This document shows positions 58,751-64,000 of a DNA stretch of 64,000 nucleotides, one piece after another. Below the pieces are notes generated by a model. The model made no database searches. It saw only the letters and a list, made by a program, of their open reading frames with translations, and was not told the DNA's origin. The stretch lies in the NCBI RefSeq assembly GCF_030397665.1, contig NZ_JAPUBT010000003.1, positions 372,001-436,000 of the forward strand, written 5' to 3'. The first letter of the stretch is position 1; each line of letters starts with the position of its first letter. The position numbers and the translations under genes are program-made. Origin of the DNA: Janthinobacterium sp. SUN073 (GTDB taxonomy: Bacteria > Pseudomonadota > Gammaproteobacteria > Burkholderiales > Burkholderiaceae_D).

Positions 58751-59539
58751 TCAAAAAAGACCGGCAGGCTCGGCAGCCTTATCCCAGCTATAAATAATCA
58801 ACTCCTTCCGCTCCACCGCCCTGCCACCTCCGCCCACGTTGTACTGAATACCAGTCGTGTCCATCTGGAAACGCGCAAAGACGCGGCGGATGTCCGGGTG
58901 ATCATTTAGGCTCAAGATGGCCTTGCCCTTCAGCCTGGCCATCAGCTCGGCCATCTTCTCGTACTGAGCGAATTCAAACTCTACGCCATAGCCGGCCGTT
59001 TCCCAATACGGCGGGTCCAGGTAAAACAGCGTGTGCGGCCGGTCGTAGCGCTCCATGCACTTGTACCAGTCCAGGTTCTCGATGTAGGCGCCGGACAAGC
59101 GCAGGTGCGCTGCCGACAAGTTCTCCTCGATGCGCAGCAGGTTAAGCGGCGGAGCGGTGGTGGCCGTGCCCCAGTTCTGCCCGTCGACCTTGCCGCCGAA
59201 GGCATGCTGCTGCAGGTAGAAGAAGCGCGCCGCGCGCTGCAGGTCCGTCAGGGTATGCGGCGGCGTGTCCTGCAGCCACTTGAACACCTCACGGCTCGAC
59301 AGCGCCCATTTGAACTGGCGCACGAATTCTTCCAGGTGATTCTTGACGACGCGGTACAGGTTGATCAATTCGCCGTTCACGTCGTTCAGCACCTCGACTT
59401 CGGCCGGCGGCCGCATGAAGTACAGCGCGGCGCCGCCGGCGAAAACCTCGACGTAGCAAGTGTGGGGTGGAAATTGCGGGATGATGCGGTCGGCCAGGCG
59501 TCGTTTGCCGCCGATCCAGGGGATGATGGGTAATGCCAA
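58751..59539 (-). CDS. Phage D12-class adenine-specific DNA methyltransferase (Dam-like)
   Basis: The 262-residue protein begins MALPIIPWIGGKRRLADRI. It has the SAM pocket FPPHTCYVEVFAGGAALYF and the catalytic DPPYWETAGYGVEF of D12-class N6-adenine methyltransferases. It sits at the end of a prophage late operon, where orphan methylases often protect phage DNA. No matching restriction enzyme is nearby. Target sequence unknown, GATC likely from the class. Confidence 0.88.
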   Translation of the reverse strand: MALPIIPWIGGKRRLADRIIPQFPPHTCYVEVFAGGAALYFMRPPAEVEVLNDVNGELINLYRVVKNHLEEFVRQFKWALSSREVFKWLQDTPPHTLTDLQRAARFFYLQQHAFGGKVDGQNWGTATTAPPLNLLRIEENLSAAHLRLSGAYIENLDWYKCMERYDRPHTLFYLDPPYWETAGYGVEFEFAQYEKMAELMARLKGKAILSLNDHPDIRRVFARFQMDTTGIQYNVGGGGRAVERKELIIYSWDKAAEPAGLF

Positions 59540-59641
59540 AATGTGTACCTCCTAATGGTAGAGTCGAATTCCTCCCATGAGGCAATCCAAGCCTACTCAC
59601 CAGGCTCCACCGGCTGATTGCTGCTGTTAGCGCAGCGACAA

Positions 59642-59908
59642 TCAGCGCTCTGCTTTTTCATCTGGCAGAATGCACCCCGCAATTACTGCCTCCAGTTCCA
59701 CTTCATACTTCCGGCCGCGCGGCCAGTCCCGCGCCAGCGCCAGGACGATCTCGCCATCGGGCGCCGCCGGTGCCAGCTGGTCAAACTCGTAGGCCGGCCG
59801 ATGCGGCATCGACTTTACACATGGTGTAAAGACGGGAACTTCGATCCGCTGCGGCGCCAGCGGTGCGCTGCCGCAGCCGGCCAGCACCAATGCAAGCATC
59901 CATTTCAT
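59642..59908 (-). CDS. Phage outer-membrane spanin (Rz1-like lipoprotein)
   Basis: The 88-residue protein has a lipoprotein signal (MLALVLAGCG, Cys at residue 12), a proline-rich middle and the end RDWPRGRKYEVELEAV. It overlaps the Rz-like gene by 4 bases, the usual partner arrangement. Together they would join inner and outer membrane during lysis. A degenerate fragment of a similar gene lies at 58648. Confidence 0.75.
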   Translation of the reverse strand: MKWMLALVLAGCGSAPLAPQRIEVPVFTPCVKSMPHRPAYEFDQLAPAAPDGEIVLALARDWPRGRKYEVELEAVIAGCILPDEKAER

Positions 59909-60300
59909 CGCACGCCCTCCAGCAGCAGCCTGACGGCCGGCATAGCTTCGTCGCAGGTATTGGCGCGCGCGCCCGTGATCTGCGCCAGGGCAGCGTCATA
60001 CTTCTTGCCCTTGGCAGCGGCGGCCGCCTGCGCCGCCGCACCGCGCTCCTGCGCCGCCAGGGTTGCCTTGGCCATGCCATCGATGGCGCGGTTTTGCTCG
60101 CTGATCGAGCTGCGCAGCTGCGCGCTAACGCCTTGTTCCAGCACCAGCGCAGCGCGCGCGACGTCACGGTCGCCGGCGGCCAGCCACCAGCCAGTGCCAG
60201 TTGAGCTGGCCACCACAATCAGAACGGCGGCCAGTACGATGGCGGCCGCCTTCCAGATCCCGCTGACGGCGCCGGCCGCCAACGCGCCCAGGGCGCTCAC
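59905..60300 (-). CDS. Phage inner-membrane spanin (Rz-like)
   Basis: The 131-residue protein has an N-terminal membrane helix (AAIVLAAVLIVVASS), a long Ala/Gln-rich helical region (~45-110) predicted to be coiled coil, and a conserved end CDEAMPAVRLLLEG. It overlaps the endolysin gene upstream and the Rz1-like gene downstream. It should act last in lysis, fusing membranes. Confidence 0.8.
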   Translation of the reverse strand: MSALGALAAGAVSGIWKAAAIVLAAVLIVVASSTGTGWWLAAGDRDVARAALVLEQGVSAQLRSSISEQNRAIDGMAKATLAAQERGAAAQAAAAAKGKKYDAALAQITGARANTCDEAMPAVRLLLEGVR

Positions 60301-60761
60301 GGCCGCACCTGCAAGATACCAGCGCGCGTGCCGTGGCGGTCGATGGTGATAATGCGGTTGATCGGCTTGGCCACCATCTTCGTGCTGACGTGCACCCAGG
60401 TCAGCTCATTGATAATCTGGCCGATGCCGAACTCGTCCAATTTCGGCAGCAGCGCCTGGCATACCTGGTACGGCGTCATGCGCAAGGCCTTGAAATCAGC
60501 AGCACAACCGCGCACGTGATCGCTGCCATCGCTGCTGCCGATGCCCCGATTCACTGGAATTGAGCGGTAGCCGCTGATATTGGTCAGCGGCGTATCGATG
60601 CAGGTGCTGGCCGTCAAGTAATTGCGGATGCGCTGCAGCAGCTCGGCCGTACGCTGCAGTTCGGCCAGCACGACGGCCGGCGGCGTGTTGTCGACGCCGT
60701 GACGCGCGGCCCAGTCGGAGGCGGTCAGTTCCTGCAGGGTAAAATTCTTGGTCAGGTTCAC
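60297..60761 (-). CDS. Phage endolysin, M15 D-Ala-D-Ala peptidase type
   Basis: The GTG at 60761 overlaps the holin stop (GTGA) and gives 154 residues. The peptidase M15 pattern is present: FTLQELTASDWAARHG, LTNISGYRSIPVNRGIGSS, the metal ligands in SDHVRGCAADFKAL and a late WVHVS. It cleaves peptidoglycan cross-links. It lies between holin and spanin genes, the standard lysis order. A longer upstream frame is not used because it runs through the holin gene. Confidence 0.85.
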   Translation of the reverse strand: MNLTKNFTLQELTASDWAARHGVDNTPPAVVLAELQRTAELLQRIRNYLTASTCIDTPLTNISGYRSIPVNRGIGSSDGSDHVRGCAADFKALRMTPYQVCQALLPKLDEFGIGQIINELTWVHVSTKMVAKPINRIITIDRHGTRAGILQVRP

Positions 60762-61186
60762 AGGCCACCCCGCACATCCTTGACGACGGCGGCCGCATCG
60801 CGCGCCAGCTCGCCGATGTCCTTGTCGCGGCGCTTGTCGAACCAGCGCACCGTGGCGCCCAGCACCCACCAGGCGGGCAAGCCGGCGGCCACCATCAGCG
60901 GCGCAGCGATGAACAAGAAGCCCAGCGCCGGGTCGCTGCCGTACAGCACGGCCACGGCGCGCGCGCTGTCGAACAGGCCCGGCATCCAGTTGCGCACGAC
61001 CACGACCAAGGCCGGGCCCATCAGGGCAGAAAACAGAATGGTGACGAAGAAGCGCACGCCCGCTTCCTTGGCAGTTTTTGGCCACATGAACATGAATCCT
61101 AGTGAGGTTGCGGCAGCACCGGCCAGGACCGGGATGCCAAAAATTTTAATCAGTGCTCCGCCGGCGGCGGTCGTTTCGATGGCCAT
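60758..61186 (-). CDS. Phage holin
   Basis: The 142-residue protein has two or three membrane segments (LIKIFGIPVLAGAAATSLGFMFM, VRFFVTILFSALMGPALVVVV, LGFLFIAAPLMVAAGLPAWWV) and a charged tail (FDKRRDKDIGELARDAAAVV). It precedes the endolysin gene and follows a terminator, so it begins a lysis cassette. It would make membrane pores that release the endolysin. The family is not individually recognised; the call rests on topology and position. Confidence 0.7.
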   Translation of the reverse strand: MAIETTAAGGALIKIFGIPVLAGAAATSLGFMFMWPKTAKEAGVRFFVTILFSALMGPALVVVVRNWMPGLFDSARAVAVLYGSDPALGFLFIAAPLMVAAGLPAWWVLGATVRWFDKRRDKDIGELARDAAAVVKDVRGGL

Positions 61187-61210
61187 GAATGCCTTTCAGG
61201 TGGTGGAAAT

Positions 61211-61234
61211 GAAAAAACCCGCCGAAGCGGGTTT
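61211..61234 (-). terminator. Rho-independent terminator after the tail-fibre gene
   Basis: AAACCCGC / GCGGGTTT encloses a CGAA-type loop (minus strand: TTCG), followed by six T. It separates the tail-fibre gene from the lysis cassette. Confidence 0.85.
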
Positions 61235-61253
61235 GTGGTGGAGTGCTGCTGTG

Positions 61254-63137
61254 CTACACGACCTTGACCATCACATAGGCCCGGCCGTCCGGTTCAATCG
61301 AGATCACGCGGCCGACCGCGTGCAGGTACTGCTTCATGCTGAGGTCATCCTCGTGCACGGCAATGCCCTTAATGCCGACGCCGTCCTGCACCGGCACGAT
61401 GTAGTCGCCCGGTTGGGCGCCTTGCACGTTGACCGGCACGCGGCCGGCGATGGCAATGCGGTCGACCTTCTGGCGCTCGACTTCCAGCGCCGCGTCAAAG
61501 GTGGCCATGGACTCGGCGTCCTGCTGCACGGCGATGTTGTGGGCGGCCAGCGCGGTAGTGTAGGCGGCCTGCTTTTCTGCCCACTCGTCATCGGTGTCGC
61601 CGGGTTCGGTTACCACGTCCTCGAATTCGGGCGGGTTGGTGCCGGGAACTGGCTGTTGCGTGACCACGTCTTCGCGGCGCAGGGGCAGCGTCGGCGCTGG
61701 CCCTGCCTGGGGCGATGGGCGCGGCCCTACATCGTTGGCCCAAGAATCGCCACCGACAAACGAGGGGGCGGTCGACTTGATCGAAAACATAACGGCATCG
61801 GCCCACTTGTCGGTGATCTGGTTATCCGCAGTGATGCCAATTATTTGGCCGGCGGCGACAACGCTGCAGCGCAGGCTTTTGAAAATGTATTCGGCATAAT
61901 CGTTACCGCCTGTATTTACAGTACCTGCAAAGTTACCACTGCGGCCTGTAGGTGGATGTACGCCTACATAGAAAACCGACGGAGAAGCTGCCCAACCACC
62001 TACACCGCTAGACGCCCGAATCCCAACACACGGCTGTCCAGCGCCCTCCTTGCCAATGTAGATGATTTCCGCGTTCGTGGCAGACGTAGATGGGCACGAA
62101 ATATTATGAATTAGCTGCGAGGTATTAGAACTGCCTGCTTTCAGCAAGGGCACATACACCTGCCCATTACCTGTAACGGAGAACAGTGTTGGGGTGAAGT
62201 TCCCCGAACCCACATCACGAGCCTTCAACGCCAGTTTGTATCCCAGTGCGAATGGGCTGGCATTTTCACCGACGGACACGTAAGCATTGAAGAAGCCTGC
62301 GTAAGAAACACCCGAATTACCAGATACGCCAATACGAATGGCTTCTGCTTCTTGTTTAGCCCCCATTGAGTTCGCTTTTGGTGCCCCTACGATATACGAC
62401 GCAGAAGATGTGGCTCCATCTTGCGCACGCACTTCGACCATGCTGTCAAAGCTCGTACCTAGCAGAGTGGTAGGTGCGTTGCCCATACCACGCGAACGAG
62501 GCGAACGATACAACTGCTCACCCGGCCCAGCAGAGCTATCCCATACAGGCGTGCCTGGCACAGAGTCCACAGCAACTGGATTGGTATAGGTAGTGGTCTG
62601 CATACCCATCAGTTGGAACGATGCCTGAGCAAAACTGCCTGCCAAAAAGAACAGGTACACCGAGACTCTGCCGTCTAATTCCAAGTAAGCCAAGAATCGT
62701 ACATTGACCGGGATGAAGCGGCTGGACGACCACTCGACGTTCACACCTTCCGCTGCCGTAGAGACTCGACTGCCAATGAGGATAGTCATGGCTGTCAAAT
62801 CATAAGCACCCCAACCACCCACCATGGCATCAATACGGAGCGACGAGTACGTGCTGGCAACCGTCGGCTCCAAGGTTGCGATTTTAAACAGGCGCTGACC
62901 TTGGCCGCCTTGCGAGAAGTTGTATCCGTACTTGTTTGACGCACCCGCCGAAATAGGCAAGGACGAGACAAGCGGCAAGTTCTTATCAAGCCACGCGGGG
63001 TCCATAAAGCCATTCGGCCCGCCAAGCGGCGACCGCCCCACCGCTGGCGCATACGATGCCACCACGGCGCCGCGCCCGGCCAGTTCATTCAGGCGTCGGA
63101 TCGTGTCTTTCTGACCATAGTAAAAAAAGTCGCCCAT
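61254..63137 (-). CDS. Prophage tail fibre with G2-type chaperone domain
   Basis: The 627-residue protein begins MGDFFYYGQKDTIRRLNELAG, a start typical of Burkholderiales prophage fibres. The central part is beta-rich and Gly/Ser/Thr-rich. Near residue ~400 it has NDYAEYIFKSLRCS followed by IIGITADNQITDK, resembling the peptidase-G2 intramolecular chaperone of phage appendages. Acidic linker and GRVISIEPDGRAYVMVKVV end it. It would bind the host surface. Start overlaps the upstream gene by TAATG. Confidence 0.8.
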   Translation of the reverse strand: MGDFFYYGQKDTIRRLNELAGRGAVVASYAPAVGRSPLGGPNGFMDPAWLDKNLPLVSSLPISAGASNKYGYNFSQGGQGQRLFKIATLEPTVASTYSSLRIDAMVGGWGAYDLTAMTILIGSRVSTAAEGVNVEWSSSRFIPVNVRFLAYLELDGRVSVYLFFLAGSFAQASFQLMGMQTTTYTNPVAVDSVPGTPVWDSSAGPGEQLYRSPRSRGMGNAPTTLLGTSFDSMVEVRAQDGATSSASYIVGAPKANSMGAKQEAEAIRIGVSGNSGVSYAGFFNAYVSVGENASPFALGYKLALKARDVGSGNFTPTLFSVTGNGQVYVPLLKAGSSNTSQLIHNISCPSTSATNAEIIYIGKEGAGQPCVGIRASSGVGGWAASPSVFYVGVHPPTGRSGNFAGTVNTGGNDYAEYIFKSLRCSVVAAGQIIGITADNQITDKWADAVMFSIKSTAPSFVGGDSWANDVGPRPSPQAGPAPTLPLRREDVVTQQPVPGTNPPEFEDVVTEPGDTDDEWAEKQAAYTTALAAHNIAVQQDAESMATFDAALEVERQKVDRIAIAGRVPVNVQGAQPGDYIVPVQDGVGIKGIAVHEDDLSMKQYLHAVGRVISIEPDGRAYVMVKVV

Positions 63138-63967
63138 TACAGTTCCTCGATTTCAATGTTGGTGGCATATGCCTGGTAATACGGGGTGGTGATGGCAGAA
63201 TTGCTGGCGATGCGGCCATACAGCTGGTGCGCCTGCTCAAGCTCACCGTCGTCACTCTCTGGATACAGGCTGATCAGCAGCGGGCGCGAAAGGCCATTGC
63301 CACGCACGATGCGCCATAGCTCGGCCCGGTCCAGCGGTGTCATATGATCCAGTGCAAGCGACAGCTTGCGGTACAGCGCACCGCGTCCGACTGTTTGCCC
63401 GCCGGCGCCGTTGCGATACTGCGTGCTGGTGTCGATCGACGTGACGCCGGCACCGTACGAGGCGTTTTGCTCAGGACTCCAGTAAGGGCCGGTCACCAAG
63501 CGCGCCGCCTCGATGTAGCCTGCCGGGTTGTCCGGGTCGGCGAGGTCAATCACCAGCTTCTTGACGCTGCGCATCTGGAGCCAGCAGCGCGCATACGTGC
63601 CGCCACCGTAGCTGAAAGCGTTCACGCCAAGCGGCAGCGCACCCCAGTCCCACATGCCCAGCGCAGCGTATTCGCATGCAGGCACGGTGCCGGTATCGAA
63701 ATCGGGAGCGGCGTCACCTGGCTCGACGTAACCGCGCACGCGGATCGTCGCCATCGGCGTCAGGTTGCAAAATGGCAGCGCCACGCCGCCGATGATCTCG
63801 GGCGTGGGCCAGGTGGCCGTGATCGCCAACGCCGTGCCGACGGAACGCAGCACCGCTGACTTGCGTTCGCGCTGCAGGTTGGCCGCGCCCAGCGCACCGG
63901 CCTGACTGGATGCGGCGAGCGTCGCGCGGTCGGCGGCATTGTCGTAGATGATGCGGAGATTTGACAT
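63137..63967 (-). CDS. Prophage tail-associated protein, unknown function
   Basis: The 276-residue protein precedes the tail fibre and overlaps it. It contains LRIIYDNAADRATLAASS, a repeated Trp/Tyr-rich beta pattern (YAALGMWDWGALPLG, FSYGGGTYARCW) and RPLLISLYPESDD. It lies in the late structural cluster, so a baseplate or tail-tip role is likely. I do not know the family name. Confidence 0.6.
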   Translation of the reverse strand: MSNLRIIYDNAADRATLAASSQAGALGAANLQRERKSAVLRSVGTALAITATWPTPEIIGGVALPFCNLTPMATIRVRGYVEPGDAAPDFDTGTVPACEYAALGMWDWGALPLGVNAFSYGGGTYARCWLQMRSVKKLVIDLADPDNPAGYIEAARLVTGPYWSPEQNASYGAGVTSIDTSTQYRNGAGGQTVGRGALYRKLSLALDHMTPLDRAELWRIVRGNGLSRPLLISLYPESDDGELEQAHQLYGRIASNSAITTPYYQAYATNIEIEEL

Positions 63968-63974
63968 GTAGCTC

Positions 63975-64000
63975 CTATGGCAAATTGGTGCCGTCGAGAA
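63975..64000 (-). CDS. C-terminal end of a further prophage structural gene (partial)
   Basis: Reading into the window on the minus strand, the frame LDGTNLP and TAG stop precede the next gene by 7 bases. Only eight residues are visible, so the function is unknown; context says phage tail. Confidence 0.4.

Overview
The window looks like a chromosome segment of a GC-rich betaproteobacterium. Codon choice, the guaB/guaA sequences and the mix of DUF families suggest an Oxalobacteraceae member close to Janthinobacterium, Duganella or Massilia; this placement is inferred from general resemblance, not from a search.

Layout. Bases 1-4061 are the 3' end of a thiazoline-type siderophore NRPS operon: an NRPS tail, a thiazolinyl imide reductase, a methyltransferase-thioesterase fusion and a phosphopantetheinyl transferase. 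Bases 4125-5950 are an insertion-sequence graveyard: an IS1595-family element with an intact 8-bp target duplication sits inside an IS110-family relic, beside a broken IS66 tnpC and an isolated LexA-type box. Bases 6350-20684 are core or metabolic genes (GST, thioesterase, SulP transporter, acyl-CoA dehydrogenase-like protein, HDOD protein, a DUF2145 pair, glycosyltransferase, a NemA/NemR-type electrophile-response locus, ArsB). A large exported heparinase-like protein follows (20818-23577). Bases 23744-31431 form an AdeABC/AdeRS-type tripartite efflux locus with a divergent two-component system. Bases 31432-42791 hold a LysR/aldo-keto reductase pair, a nitroreductase, a QseBC-like two-component system, a TetR/siderophore-interacting-protein locus with two unknown genes, a CsgG/DUF4810/DUF799 lipoprotein trio, an MFS transporter and an ankyrin protein.

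Bases 43691-50816 are bounded by a 15-bp direct repeat equal to the last 15 bases of guaA. A rho-independent terminator lies about 40 bp beyond each repeat. The interval has lower GC and carries a hydrolase, hydrolase, cupin-CMD, MFS, aldo-keto reductase and LysR cassette. This is the signature of an element integrated at the 3' end of guaA, but no integrase is visible. guaA and guaB follow, then IS5 and IS4 debris, an AT-rich stretch with orphan immunity-like small genes (56.1-58.5 kb), and the tail-fibre, holin, endolysin, spanin and Dam end of a prophage read leftward from the window's right edge.

No tRNA, rRNA or CRISPR array was recognised. The main points of interest are the integrase-less guaA island, the nested IS pair, the two identical NemR-type operators, the AdeRS-like control region, and the perfect palindrome between the TetR gene and the siderophore-interacting-protein gene.
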